Shown here piece by piece: positions 25,157 through 38,095 of a DNA stretch of 64,000 nucleotides. Source of the DNA: Cokeromyces recurvatus (lineage: Eukaryota; Mucoromycota; Mucoromycetes; Mucorales; Mucoraceae); the NCBI RefSeq assembly GCF_025118155.1, contig NW_026251411.1, positions 310,001 through 374,000 of the forward strand. The letters are read 5' to 3'. The position numbers and the translations under genes are program-made. The stretch's first letter is position 1. Every line of letters starts with the position of its first letter. The notes beneath the pieces are model-generated. The model had not been told where the DNA came from, searched no databases, and saw only the letters and a list, made by a program, of their open reading frames with translations.

Positions 25157-25913
25157 TTAAGCCTTGTTAGCAGCCTATTTTTTTTATTGAATAAATAAAG
25201 AATATCAGTCAATTTTTTTTTCATTCCCGTTAAGATGATGTATTATTGTTAGTATACCTTTTGGAATCTGAATCTAGGAGGAGGAAGACGGTTGCGACGG
25301 TCGACAGCGGAACGAACACGAACAACACGAGCGTGGATAGCGCAAGAAACACAGTAATGAAGCTTGACATACAACTTGGGAATGGTGTATTCCTCATAGA
25401 CAGAGGCTTCTTGGAGATCACGGACGGCAGCAGCTTCAACCATGTTACGAATGGTGAAACGCTTGATGGCCTTATCCTTAGGACAACAACGGTAACAGTT
25501 GATGCAACGAACAAACTTGGTGTGACCGCGACCGTGCTTGTTACGTCCGTTATTTCTTCTCTTGCAAGTCTGTCATGGTAAAATGTTATACATGTGTATA
25601 TATATATTTTTTTAAAGAAAAAAAAAAGTTAGTTATAAACAAGTATAGTAACAAAAAAAAGACAAAAAAAAAGAAGCCGAGAGATAGAGGGAAAAGAAGG
25701 AAAAAAAAGGACAATTTTAATGCTGATGTATTCAATTTTAAATTATAAGACATCATCATCTCTATTTCACACACGCTCTACAAAATAAATCCATCCATCG
25801 AATTATAATATCATATCCATTTATTAATACTGATTATCTATTGTCCTTTTCTCCTTTTCCCCTCTTCTACTTTTTTTTTCTTTCTTTCTGTAAGCTATGA
25901 TGCAACGTACCAT
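25157..25913 (-). CDS. RPS26: 40S ribosomal protein S26
   Basis: Strong family match: [37 protein letters not shown] (zinc-binding Cys) and [21 protein letters not shown] infer three coding exons: the start codon alone (25911-25913), 25258-25569, and 25157-25174. Splicing the 341-nt first intron gives the expected [10 protein letters not shown]; without it the frame meets a stop in eight codons. The last intron (GTATAC...AATAG) adds AANKA; reading through instead adds VY and stops. The product is about 110 aa, slightly short for the family. The protein sits at the mRNA exit channel of the small subunit. The frame is intact. Confidence 0.93.
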
Positions 25914-26335
25914 ATTGATGAATGAACAAAGAAGTTGAGAGAAAGTTCTTTGATTGTATTGACATTTGTTACTTTTACGCTACTCTCGCTCTCTCCTTTG
26001 TCTCTGCTGGGGGGTGGGGTGGGGTGCGCTTTGTCACCTCTCTCATACGCCAGTGTTTAATCATTATTTTTAAATTACCGAATATCGACTCGGAATTTAA
26101 TATTAAAATAGAGGTAGTTGTCCGAGCGTTATACTGTATATCCAATATGATTGGCTTCTAAAAAAACTAAACAAAAAAAAAAAAAAAATAAGGCATTTTA
26201 GGACATTGTGTGTTTTCTTTATTCTACAAAACAAAACAAAGAAATAAAAGTTTGATCAGTCCATTGTGCCTGATCTATAATTATACATCAGCATAGCAAC
26301 ACTTTTTTTTCCTTAAGGGAGAAGCCTAAAAAAAA
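25914..26335. promoter_or_regulatory. Shared upstream region of RPS26 and LENG8-like gene
   Basis: A 422-bp region between divergent start codons. It includes a G/C-richer block around 26007-26030 (GGGGGGTGGGGTGGGGTG on the + strand) and CT-rich runs at 25980-26000, which stand out from the AT-rich background. The block is a plausible ribosomal-protein-gene control element, but no known factor site is identified. Confidence 0.4.
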
Positions 26336-26808
26336 ATGAATAAACAGCCACAATTTATTGTTGTTAATACAGGGAAAAAGAAAAGGGCAGTTATGCCTAC
26401 ACTATCATCAACTAGTAGTAATCAATTATCTGAAGAACAAGATAATTGGCCTCCTTCATTAAAGTAACATCTAAAACATGACCCTAAATGGCGTTCTTGT
26501 GTGTTAATTATTATTATTATTATTGCATATATTAGAGAATACGTTGCTCATGCTTTTGAAAACTGTTTGCCTAATAATAAAAAAAAACTGGAAAAGCAAC
26601 TAAAGATGATTATTCAACAAGCAGAAAAAACAAATATGCTCAATGTTATTGATTGGAATGAACGCGATTTGCCTTTGTAAAGTGATATAAGAATGTATAT
26701 ATACAAATATATTTCTTAGATATACATCTATGTATATTTTATTATCTTACTATTTAGAGCGTGTATTGATATTAAAAATCCTAATTCAAGTCAACTCTTT
26801 CATAAAAA

Positions 26809-26859
<51 letters not shown>

Positions 26860-28176
26860 AGCTTATCGAATTTTTTTTTCTTACTTTTATAATATGTATT
26901 TACTTGATGTTAATTTTAGGGCAGCCACAACCATTGTTTCAAAAATGGGTAATATCGAGTTAACACCTGCAGAAGAGAAGAAGAGACAGTTAAGAGCTAT
27001 GCGTTTTCAAGCAACTAAAATGGGGTCACCTACACCTATGGATATAGATAATGAATTAACGCCCTCTATGAATGATGTGATTGTTGGCACAAGTAACGCC
27101 TTAGAAAAACCTTATTTTAGACTGACCTCAGTAAATAATTTTATGATAAACAATGACTCTCTTTCTATACTTATTTTGTTCTCTTTCTCTCACTCTCCCT
27201 TTTTTTTTTCTTTTCGGTTAGGCAGTAGATCCTACGATAGTTCGCCCGTTAAAAGTATTAAAAAAAGCATTTAAAATGCTTCGAAGAAAATGGAAAGAGG
27301 AAAGTAATTATTCATATATTTGTGAACAATTTAAATCAATGAGACAAGATTTAACTGTAAGAAATAATAATAATAAAAAAAAAAGAAAAGGAAAGGAAAA
27401 AGAGAAAGAAGATATAAATAAGCAGTATACATAGGTACAGAGAATTCAAAACGAATTTACAGTCAGAGTTTATGAAACACATGCTAGAATAGCTTTGGAG
27501 AAAGGAGATATTGGAGAATATAATCAATGTCAAACACAATTAAAATATCTATATAAAAAGGATATTCCTGGTTGTGAAGATGAATTCTTGGCTTATCGTA
27601 TTCTATATTTAATATTTTCACAAAATCAATCAGGTACACAATTTAGTAAAAGAAAAGAAAGCAACTCTTATACTGAATAATGGTAATTTTTAGAAATAAA
27701 CGCCATGTTGGAAGAGATGTGTGATATTGGATTAAATAATCATGCTGACTGTATTCAACATGCATTATTAGTGAGATCATGTTTAGCTAAAGGAGATTAT
27801 CACAAGTTTTTTAGATTATATGAAGACGCGCCTAATATGAGTGGTTACTTGATGGATCAATTCGTTGAAAGAATAAGAATCGATGCTCTTATTGTTATGT
27901 GTAAAGCGTAAAGTAGAATAGAATAGATCCCACCTATGGCATGTATCTTCTTCTTCTAACTTCTTTATTTGATAATATAGTTATAAAATGGGTCTTCCAT
28001 TCTCTTTTATTTCAAAGGAATTATCATTTGACAGTATTAAGTTATTATTCAAGTTCTTTAAGGAACATGGTATTCATATTCAAAATAAGAATATACTGGA
28101 TACCAAATCTGCTTTACCTATTTTACTAGCGCAGAGTAAAAATTACAATAAAATTGATATTAAGGGTCAAATTTAA
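26336..28176 (+). CDS. SAC3/GANP-domain protein, LENG8/THP3-like
   Basis: Seven or so exons assemble in frame. Exon 1 (26336-26463) ends WPPSLK and joins [17 protein letters not shown] later junction gives [13 protein letters not shown], then [18 protein letters not shown]. The SAC3 core runs from [19 protein letters not shown] through [41 protein letters not shown] to [16 protein letters not shown]. The last junction is [12 protein letters not shown]. These blocks match what I know of human LENG8 and yeast Thp3, which act with Csn12 in transcription elongation and mRNA processing in the nucleus. All frames are consistent, with no indel needed. It is divergent from RPS26. Confidence 0.9.
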
Positions 28177-28415
28177 ACACTACTCTATCCTGATATACCA
28201 ACAGACTACAATGCATTTAATTTTCATTTCTTCATTAAAACAGTCACAATAAAAGAAACAGCGAGGTTATCTATTCCTTTTTTTTTTTTATATTCTTTTT
28301 TTCCTTTTCTACCCCTTTTTTTTTATTTTTTTTTTTTTCTTGTATATATTAATAGAGAAGAAAAAAAAAGGAACCTTTTGATTCTATTTTTATATAAAAC
28401 TTTGTATTATATAAT

Positions 28416-30261
28416 ATGACAACAACAATAAATGAAGAAGACAAGTCGACGTCTAATCTTAAGACGATAACTAAGAAAACAGAAGAAGTAACTACTTTAC
28501 TAGATGAACCTATTTGTAAGTATTATTTTTTTTTTAAAAAAAAAAGAAAATATATAGATATTTGTATACAAATATAAATACATATATGTATACATGTGTA
28601 TGTATTTTACTCAACACATGGGGGAGAAAGATAAAGAAATAAGATCGGAGTATGTTTACGAATAAGGTGACTTTAGTAACTTTTTTTTTTTTTTTTCTTC
28701 CCGGTATTAGTTCATCCTCATACGTTAACGGCTTTAGTTGTCTTGCTGGCCTTAATGTTTTATGCAGCAACAAGATCCAATTATGAAAATACAGCAGATA
28801 ATATTAAGTTAGGAATCGTTGCTGCTATTGCTTGTTTTGTCTTTATTGGCATGCTTCAATTCCCTAACGGCCCTTTTGTTCGTCCTAGTAAACCTATTTG
28901 GAGAGCTGTACTTAGTTTAAGTGTACTTTATCAACTATTCTTGGTCTTTTTATTATTTTTGGTAAGATTTATTTATTCTTTCTTTTCCTTCCTTCTCTCT
29001 TACCGCTCTCCCTTTTTTTTTTCTTTTTTTTTTAAAAAATAGAATAAAGATGATGCTCGGTATTTTATGACATTTTTTGATTCAAAGTTAGGCATTGAAT
29101 TACCAGAAAGATCATATGCTGATGCTTGTGAAGTAACATGGGATAATATTAAGGTATAATGAATGACAATGTGATATACACATACACATGTATATATATC
29201 ATGTAATATTAAAAGTAAAGAGGTCATTTGTTAAGAATGGTATGGATATATTCGTAGTTGCACATACATTAGGTTGGTTTGGCAAAGCTTTGATTCTTAG
29301 AGATTATTATTTTTGCTGGATTATTTCAATTGCTTTCGAATTATGCGAATATTCTTTAGAGCATCAATTAAATAATTTTGCTGAATGTTGGTGGGATCAT
29401 GTAAATGAAATAGGCTTTATAATCCTATTTAAAATTGGTATATAAAATTAACTCAATTATGCTTATTTTGTAGTGGATTCTTGATGTATTAATTTGCAAT
29501 TGGCTTGGTATTTATATTGGTATGAAATTCTGTCAATATTTCTCGGTCAAGGTAAATGAATGTCTACTATGTCATATATATATATATATTTTTTTTAGCC
29601 GCCTATATTTATATTCGTTTATAGCAATATTCTTGGGTTGGTTTTAGACAAATAAAGACACTTCGAGGTAAAGCAAAGCGAGCTGTGCAACAATTTATTC
29701 CAAGAGAATGGACAAGATATGAATGGAAGACGACAAGTTCACCAAAAATTATTTTGGTACAGTTCTCTTATTAATTATTGTAAGTATTAGTTTTTCTGAA
29801 GATATATATGTATATGTATATATAAAGGGAGAGGGAGAGAAAGAGAGGATGGTCATGTTATTTACTATTATTTTTAGTTCTTACAATGTGAGTTGAATTG
29901 TTTCTATCTTAAATATCTTTTATGGGTTCCTCCTGAACATCCTTTAAACACGTATCGTTTAATTCTCTTGTTTTTGTTTGCTTTACCTGGTGCAAGAGAA
30001 GCTTATCAATATATTTCAGATAGCAATACGCAACGAATGGGAGCACATGCTTGGTTATTAATCTTTAACATTATGACAGAAACATTAATTTGTTTAAAAT
30101 TCTCGGAAAATGAATTTCATCAACCTGCTCCTATAGTCGTTAAAATGGGCTGGTCAATCGCGTTTGCTATCTTGTTTATTATCTTCCCTTTGTGGAGATT
30201 TGTCATTCATCCAGTGAAGAAGATTGAAGGCGAACAAATTATTAGTAAAAAGGACGTGTAA
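28416..30261 (+). CDS. Phosphatidylserine synthase, base-exchange (PTDSS) type
   Basis: Seven coding exons in frame. Signature blocks: [79 protein letters not shown] (completed over an intron) and [19 protein letters not shown]. About eight to nine hydrophobic segments fit an ER multi-span enzyme. This family exchanges the head group of phosphatidylcholine or phosphatidylethanolamine for serine. Yeast-type fungi normally make PS from CDP-diacylglycerol, so its presence is notable. Introns are 60-190 nt, with TA-rich interiors. The reading frame is intact. It converges with the Lnt-like gene. Confidence 0.92.
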
Positions 30262-30443
30262 CAAAAAGATTATTAAATAGTCAATTGATTATATTTGACG
30301 ATCTTTTAATGATAAATGATAATAAAATAAGAATGACAAAGAAACAACAACAAAACCAAAGCTATCACCCATGTACCCATAGAATGTATTTACTCTCTTT
30401 TGTAAGGGCAAATAAAAGTTATACTTTTCAATATTAATAGAGG

Positions 30444-32238
30444 CTACTTTTGATTAAAGATACCGTTTAAGGTGGGTTCATAAATACCAGATACGCCTTG
30501 ACTAACGCATCTAAATAATGTAAACCCATTTTCAACTGCACGAATGATATTAGTTTGTTCATGATAAGTTCCTGTAGGTCCTATTAATATATAATAGCAT
30601 AAGAAAAGCGATTGCATACTATGTATGTATATATTTTATACCCCATGTCCAGCTTGGTTGAAGCATAATATCTATATTATGTGTACTAGCTTGACTAATA
30701 AAGCTTGGAAAGTTAAAATCAAAACAAATAGCGCCTCCAATTCTACCAAATTCTTCAGTATCAATATATTGAAGTACATTTGGACCAGCGGGTTGAGTTT
30801 CCTACATTATAAAAAAAATATATATATATATAAAAGGGAATGAATAAGGCTTGTATTATTTATACATAGTACAGTATATATTAGTATATATGTATACACA
30901 TGTATTTACAATTCCAGGTACAGGATGCGCTTTATTGAAATCAAAGCCAATTTCACCTTGTTTTGTAATGAAAACCAACTTGTTTTGATTTACTGTACCA
31001 TAGCTAATACCCAAGTAGATTTGATAAGTTCGTGCTAAATCTTTTGCCTTTCCAATAAGTATTTTCTCTTCTTCTAAATCATTGACGAATGCTGTTAATT
31101 CAGACCATAAAACAAGTTTTGCACCAGACTACATATACATATATTATATGAAAAACAACACATATTATATTATGATTTACGACATTACCTCTGCCAGCTC
31201 TCTTGTCATATTTAGCCATATATCTTGCTGTGTTTGTAATTGAGGAGAATCAGAACCACCGGGACCTACGACACAACCCACTTGTTCTGTCTTTGGAACA
31301 TAATCAGGATAATTCACTTGATAAAATGAATTAGAATGAATATTAACACGAGCACCACCATAGACTAGGATAAGAGCCATCAGGATACTAGATAAAACAG
31401 CCAAACGACGCCGTCCTGATGAAGGAATAGTCTCTTCTTCTTCTTCTTCCTCTTGGTCTTCATTCTTTTCTTCTTTTGTTGGAAATATGAATTCAACCAA
31501 GATTGTTCCAAATAAAACCATTAAAAAATCTAAAAGAGATCGACCTCCAATGGAAGCAATTTGACCAAACTCGGGCCAGATGACTAAACTAGTAGATAAT
31601 GAAATAAAATCGCCCAAGGGCCCATAACGTGTCATGAGACACCAAATAGAGGTCCATAAACAAGGAAAGAATACAATACGTATAAGGTGTGCTCTTTTAT
31701 GTCCTTGATATCTTTGAATAGTAAATTTTTCAGCAAACAGGGCAACTACCAAGAGTAAATGAATAGCAAAGGAGCACACTATGAAATATATATATAGATA
31801 GATGGTTTATTATTATTACTAATAACACCTATATATCCTGCTTTATAAAAAGTACATACAAATAACTACCCAAAATAAAGGGAATCGGGGCCCCTTATCA
31901 TTAATTGAAACAGTATTAAAGTTGCCTAAATAACCAAGACTAAATCCAATACTACTGACAAGGTAAGTAAAAAAAATGGTTTGATAGTCTTGTTGATTAC
32001 GATTGTAAGATAAGATGGTTGGAATATATAACCAAGTAAATAAAGGAATAGTTTGATAACCAAATCCAAATGTACTTTTTTTTTTATATATTATAAAGAA
32101 GAGAGAGAGAGTGAGAGAGATTATTAATATTATTTATATATTTAACTTCAAGTAATAATAACTATACGTGGTGATGAATAAAGGTAGAAGAAGCCAATGC
32201 TTAGTTAATATTGATTGAATACGCTCCTTTATGTCCAT
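30444..32238 (-). CDS. Apolipoprotein N-acyltransferase-like CN-hydrolase membrane protein
   Basis: Start at 32238 (MDIKERIQSILTKHWLLLP). The N-terminal half has about six hydrophobic segments. The C-terminal half is a carbon-nitrogen hydrolase domain with a plausible Glu-Lys-Cys triad: Glu in LVLWSELTAF, Lys in FDFNKAHPVPG and Cys in GGAICFDFNFP. This combination is that of bacterial Lnt, which acylates lipoprotein N-termini; a fungal homologue would act on an unknown substrate. About five introns separate the parts, including a short one in WTWG|PTGTYHEQ. The protein ends soon after the VSQGVSGIYEP segment. Glu-rich runs (EEEEEE) occupy a loop. Confidence 0.85.
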
Positions 32239-33040
32239 GTGAATTTACTTGAAACGAAAATAAAAAGGAAATATGTATACAATCTTTTTTTTTTTTTTTT
32301 TTAAGAAATAATTTGTTGTATTCCCTTAGAAAAATGATCACAATTAGTTGAGATACATTTCTTGAGCTAAATGCTCCTATTACTAGATTTTCATCAAAAT
32401 TGAAACCCCTTTAAATCGAATGAAACATCGAGCCTTGAATAGTAATATAGTAGTTTGTTAAAGTCGTCTAAAGCCTGCTAAACTCTTACAATAGTTTCCA
32501 CTAGCATGTTTTATTCTAACAACCTTCAGCAATATATTGAATTGCATAATTGCATACTTGGGTTAAGATATGTTTAATACAATTGAAAATCTCTTTTACA
32601 GACTGATTATCATCACTTGTTTTATAATGAGTATTCAACCTTCTTGATATTATTCATCTTGAAGCAGGAATGATACTCATTTGAATAGCTTGACGTCATA
32701 CCCCCACAAAGTAGCGGTTATTCAAATAGCCCACCCCTCCTACTTTAAAACCAAAAATTATTGTCTACAAAAAAAAAAATATAGAAATATACATATTTGA
32801 TTATCTTTAATTATAATAAGCACCCAACTCAATCGCTTTCAGATCAAATCCTCTAATTTATTTATTTTTCCCTTGGAAAAAAAAAAAAAAAAAAGTAAAT
32901 AGCCCCTCTGTTTTTTTTTGATTTTATTATATAATTAGTAGTATTGAAAAGTGGTAAATGAAGATAATGAAGATCTTATTCTATAAAGCTATTAACTAAT
33001 AAATAAATAGTAACTTATTTATTTATTATAAAATTACGAC
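32239..33040. other. Intergenic promoter region (Lnt-like / MIC60)
   Basis: The upstream region of a divergent pair. It contains T-tract 32286-32302 and A-tract 32876-32894. A short block with CCACCCCTCCTACTTTAAAACC near 32730 is GC-richer than its surroundings. No RNA gene is seen. Confidence 0.5.
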
Positions 33041-34939
33041 ATGTTGAGAGCATCCAAGTTATATAATAATGGAGCTGTTCGTTCGGGGTTAAAAATCAGT
33101 CATAATCAACGTCTTGGAGTTAAGGTATTTAAGGTGAAAAAAAAAAAAAAGCATACCATTTCCTCCATGATCGTTATTATTAATTTTTTTTTATTTTTTC
33201 CTGTCATTAGCATTGTGAAAGCACATTGGCAGAGGAACCAAAAAAGCCTTCTAGATCTCTATTTACAAAGTTTCTCGGTTTAACATTTGTTTTAGGAGCC
33301 TCTTATGGAGGAGCAGCGTATTATGCTTTACATGAACCAGCTTTCCATAAACATTTCAGACATTATGTACCTGGCGGAGAACAGACATTACGATTCCTGG
33401 AAGATCTTCAAAACAACAACGATACTTTTCTTCAAAAAGCAACCAACTTAAAGGAACAAGCCAAATCATACAGTACAAAGATTCAGCAATCATCTCAGGA
33501 TGCAATGGATTACGCAGCTGAAGCTTACCAAACCCTAACAGGTCCTAAATTACCTGATAACAACAAAATTCAGACATTTACAAAAAAAGAACAAGATGTA
33601 TCAATCTCGGTTCCTGTCACTCCTAAGCCAACTACAAATAGTACACTTCAACTATCAACAGATAAAGCGGCTCAACCTGCTATTGTGAATGTAGCTATCG
33701 AGAAGCCTGAACCTATTATTGTCAAACAAGTTGCATCAGATAATCCATATGTTCGTGAACTTTCTCAACTTGTGACCGAACTTGCTACTATTTTGAATGA
33801 GACAGGCCTTTCTGGATTAGGTCGCACTATTATTCGAGATGCTGAAGAGGCACTCGAGAAATTGAATGATCGAATTCAAACTCTCAATAACGACCAAACT
33901 GCAATCCTTCAATCTCTTCAATCTCTTCGTTCTCAAGGCGATAAGCTCGAAGGGTCACTTGAGCGATTTCATATACAAGCCAAACAAGACCTTGAACTGA
34001 CTCAGATAGAATCAGCTGCCAAGATTGTAGCCCGTGAAGCTCAATTGAAGAACGCATTTGAACAGACACGTGCAGAAATGGAAACTTCTTTTGCTCAACA
34101 GTTGGCGGCTGATTTAGAGCCCAACAGAAGCAGTTAGAGCGCAATCGACAAGAGGCTCTTAAGCAACAAAGTGAGGAATTACAACGCCGATTTGTTAAAG
34201 AGGTCAAGTTATTGGTTGAGCAAGAAAGAGCAGGTCGACTGGCTAAGCTGGACGTGATTGATAAACGATTCAAGGCACTAGAAAAATATGCTCTTCAAAA
34301 TGCTCAACAATTGGATGCATCACGTCAACGCCACGTCATTCATGTCGCCTTAGATGCTCTTTGGAATATACTGGAGCAATCACCTCATCAGCAATCTTTT
34401 AATGATGAATTACAAGCTTTAAACCATAATACAAAGGAAGATGCTCTTATTCAGACCGTTTTAAGTGTTGTTCCTGATTCTATCGCCAAGGAAGGTGTTA
34501 ACACCATAAGTGAACTCTTTCATCGTTTTGAAATTGTTTCTAATGAAATTCGTCGAGTAGCGCTTGTGCCTGAAGATGGCGGATTTGGATCACATATTAT
34601 CAGTTGGGTCATGTCCTTTTTGATGTTTAAGAAGGAAGGCTTGGTAGAAGGGGATGATATAGAATCGATTTTGGCACGTACAAATTATTATTTGAAGAGG
34701 GATAATTTGGATTATGCTACGCGAGAAATGAATCAATTGACTGGCTGGCCAAAAGATTAGCCCAAGACTGGATTCAATCAGCTAGACGTCATTTGGAAGT
34801 GAAACAAGCATTAGAGGTAAAAAAAATAAAATAAAAATTATAGTAAAAGGCATTATGTTTTTATGCTCATGGGTTTTTGATTTTTTTTTTTTAGGTTGCG
34901 GAAACAGAGGCTGTTTTATTAAGCCTTTTAGAAGCTTGA
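33041..34939 (+). CDS. MIC60: MICOS subunit Mic60 (mitofilin)
   Basis: Exon 1 (33041-33124) encodes a basic, Ser/Asn-rich mitochondrial presequence (MLRASKLYNNGAVRSGLK). After a ~85-nt intron comes a single membrane span (LGLTFVLGASYGGAAYYAL). A long coiled coil follows (DEALEKL..., EAQLKNAFEQTRAEMETSF). The C-terminal mitofilin domain has LDALWNILEQSP, FHRFEIVSNEIRRVALVPED and DNLDYATREMNQLTGWPK. The protein shapes crista junctions in the inner membrane. Two one-base deletions break the frame: near 34117 (GAGCCCAAC) and near 34753 (four A where five restore WPKRLAQDW). A last short exon encodes VAETEAVLLSLLEA. I treat the breaks as sequence errors. Confidence 0.92.
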
Positions 34940-35217
34940 AGACTTTATGATAAAAATCCCATCCCCCCTCCATATACAGACTTTGTTCATAAATAAAAAA
35001 AAAAGGAGATTAACAAAAAGAAAGTTATATTATGTAATCGTGATGCCTTTTTTTTCCCGCATTTTTCACTATTTTATTGGACGGTTGTTGAAGTATGATA
35101 TAAGATTTATATAAGTTACTAAACATAAAGCAAAAGAAAAAGAAAAAAAAACTAAATCTATCAGTTTATTTTATTTTATTTTTCTTTTCTATATTCTAAT
35201 TCTTCTCTGAATATACA

Positions 35218-36853
35218 ATGGTTAATTCATCTATACAGAAAATCAAACAAGGCATTGATGAGCGTATGAAAGGTGGTGTTACGATCATCTATTAGGGGCC
35301 TCAGGTGATTTAGCGAAAAGAAGACATTTCCAGCTCTTTATGCTCTCTTCAATACCCACTTTATGCCTGAAAAGCTTCATATTGTCGGATATGCACGTAC
35401 TAAAATGAGTCGTAAAGAATTTCATGAACGCATTAGTACCTCTTTGAAAAACGATGAGCACGAAGGTAATGAAAATATTAGTCAATTTTTGGATATCTGT
35501 CATTATGTGTCAGGTCAATATGATGAAGATGACTCCTTTAAGAACTTGGACAAGTTTGTGACGGATTTAGAGGAGAAAGCAGAGATGAAGAAGGAACAGA
35601 GAAATCGTATCTTTTATATGGCCTTGCCACCTGGTGTCTTTGTCGCAGTGCTACTGGCTTAGAAAGTTTGTATCATCAAATAAGGATGCAATAACGTCCT
35701 TGGTTGTTGAAAAACCATTTGGTAAAGATTTGGAGTCTTCAAATTCCCTTTCTACTGAAATTGGAAAACTTTATGAACCAGAACAAGTATATCGTATTGA
35801 TCATTATTTGGGGAAAGAATTGGCAAGAACTTGATGTATGTTCGTTTTGCAAATCGTATCTTTAGCTCTCTTTGGAATGCTTCTCATATTGATTCTGTAC
35901 AGATTACAATGAAAGAAGCCATTAGTACTGAAGGTCGTGGTGGTTATTTTGATGAATATGGCATTATTCGTGATGTTATGCAAAATCGTAAGTAATAATA
36001 ATAATAATAAATAATAAATGCATACATAAAAAAAAAAGAAAAGAAGAGAAAAGAGAAAAAAACCCCTCTTCCTAAACTAATTTAACGAAATTATATATGT
36101 ATATAGACTTGTTACAATTGTTTTGTATGGTTGCTATGGAACGTCCTATTGCACGAGATGCAGAAGCCATTCGTGATGAAAAAGTAAAAGTCTTACGATG
36201 TGTAAAACCTGTTAAACTTGAAGACACTTTATTAGGTCAATATGTAAGTAACGGTAAAGTGCCCGGTTATCGAGAAGACGAGTCTGTCCCCGACGATAGT
36301 CTCACAGCCACTTTTGCTACCATGGTCCTCTGGATCGATAACGAACGTTGGGATAATGTCCCTTTTATCCTTAAAGCGGGTAAAGCAATGGACAGCGGTA
36401 AAGCAGAAATTCGTATTCAGTTTAAAAATTACCTGGAAGTTTGTTTAATGATGTCCCTCGTAACGAACTTGTCTTCAGAGTCCAACCTGGGAGGCCATGT
36501 ATATGAAATTTAACAACAAGGTACCTGGATTTTCCTATGATACTATGATCACTGAACTTGATTTGACATACAAGAATCGTTATAAAAACTTGAATATACC
36601 TGAAGCTTATGAAAATATGATATTAGACGTTATGCGTGGAGATCATTCAACATTTGTACGTGACGACGAACTTAAAGCAGCATGGCGAATCTTTACACCT
36701 CTTTTACATCAAATTGAAGAGCAAAAGATAAAGCCTGAACCCTATCCATACGGAACACGTGGACCTAAAAAATTGGATGAATTTGTAAAAAGATATGGTG
36801 TTGAACGATTGGAACATGAAAACTATCAGTGGCCCTTACATCAACTTGATTAA
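35218..36853 (+). CDS. ZWF1: Glucose-6-phosphate 1-dehydrogenase (heavily frame-disrupted)
   Basis: First enzyme of the oxidative pentose-phosphate pathway, making NADPH. Identifying motifs: the NADP site LGASGDLA, the substrate site [40 protein letters not shown] text and ending YQWPLHQLD. One intron (about 35990-36106) splits VMQN|HLLQLFCM. The frame breaks at about six points: near 35294, 35323, 35646, 35662, 35831 and 36431-36495. Nearly all are repaired by adding one base. So many defects with intact protein text between them argue for sequence error, not decay. Glutathione reductase, also here, uses its NADPH. Confidence 0.9.
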
Positions 36854-37125
36854 ATAGCAAAAGATTTGAAGTTCAACTCCAGAAAATAAAATAAAATAAA
36901 ATAATAACCTTTTTTTTTTCTCCATTCCATTTCTTTTTTAAAAAATGTACATTAACATTGTTAATGTTAATTCATCAACTCAACTAAACAACTAAATAAT
37001 TCATTATAAATTTGACTTTTTATTTTTATTTTTTTTTTTTCTTTTTAAATTTACATTTGCCATATAAATAAATATATATTTTTTCAATATATATCATATA
37101 CATATATACATATTATAATCTGCTA

Positions 37126-37929
37126 ATGGCAAACGATTGGATTACAATCTTTGACAATACACAAGAAGCAAGAGTAGTTTATGTCTCAGAAAGCATCACG
37201 GATTACACTGGTTGGGAGCCTGAAGATGTAATCGGCAGAGAAGCCTATGAACTCTTTCACCCTGGTGACCACAATAGTCTTCGTAAGGTTCATTTAGTTA
37301 ATGTCTACAATGAAAAATGTCTTCCATGGTTTGCTATCGTTTTTTAAAGAAGGACGGTTCCTATATTAAGATCGAAACTATCGTTCACTACTGTCATGAC
37401 GTCATTATTGGTTGTAATTTTCTGTACGATAGTGATAGTTTGGATCACAAAGCACGAGTAAACTCAGTAGATGAAATCTTTATTTGTCATCCTGATGGTT
37501 CACTTCAATTGGCGGGGGCCTGGAACAACCGTCAAGAGGATATTTCGTTATCCCTAGAAAAGGTTTGGAATAGAAAGAATCATCAAATTATTTTGAATCA
37601 GGAACGCCGGTTTTGTCTGATCTTGAATAGATTTGCGGAGGCTCTTAATATTGTTTTATGCTTCCAAGTTAGCAACTGAATTAGTGTCATTAGACCGTCA
37701 ATAAGACCATTGGAACACCCCTTTTAAATTTTGTACAGGAGAATGATTTACCATCACTTTTGACTCAAACTAATTAGTACGTGAATATGATATGGTGGTT
37801 AGGCTTAGGTTTGATTGGATCATTGATAAAGAAAAGGGACTCTCGGAACCTGTAGAAGCAATTGTAAGTAGTACATCTGATGGCTTAGTGATGGTTCTTC
37901 GATTAGCACCGAGATTCTTTATGGGATAA
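37126..37929 (+). CDS. PAS-domain protein (frame-disrupted)
   Basis: Begins MANDWITIFDNTQEARVVY, a PAS fold with SESITDYTGWEPEDVIGREA and FHPGDHNSLRKVH. A second segment after the frame break reads KKDGSYIKIETIVHYCHDV (a PAC-like motif). A third reads ALNIVLCF..., then VVRLRFDWIIDKEKGLSEP and VMVLRLAPRF. The style is that of mucoralean PAS proteins related to the white-collar photoreceptor family, but no LOV cysteine signature (GRNCRFLQ) is visible. Breaks lie near 37315 (one A missing to restore NEKMSSM) and around 37680-37770. Start at 37126. The role is probably sensory or transcriptional; ligand unknown. Confidence 0.6.
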
Positions 37930-38095
37930 GAATGTGATAACCCTTTATTTTTAATATCTTTATTGCATAATTGTACATATATTGTATGTTTATAGAGAAA
38001 TTGTATTTATATAATCATACATAATAAATCCCCTTTTTTTCTTTTCTTTTCTTTTCTCATTCTTGTATTTAAAACGAATAAACAGATTATCAATA

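Noticed and set aside
35218..36853. G6PD as a pseudogene
   Set aside because: Protein motifs are preserved between single-base breaks, and the same error type affects many other core genes, so sequence error is preferred.
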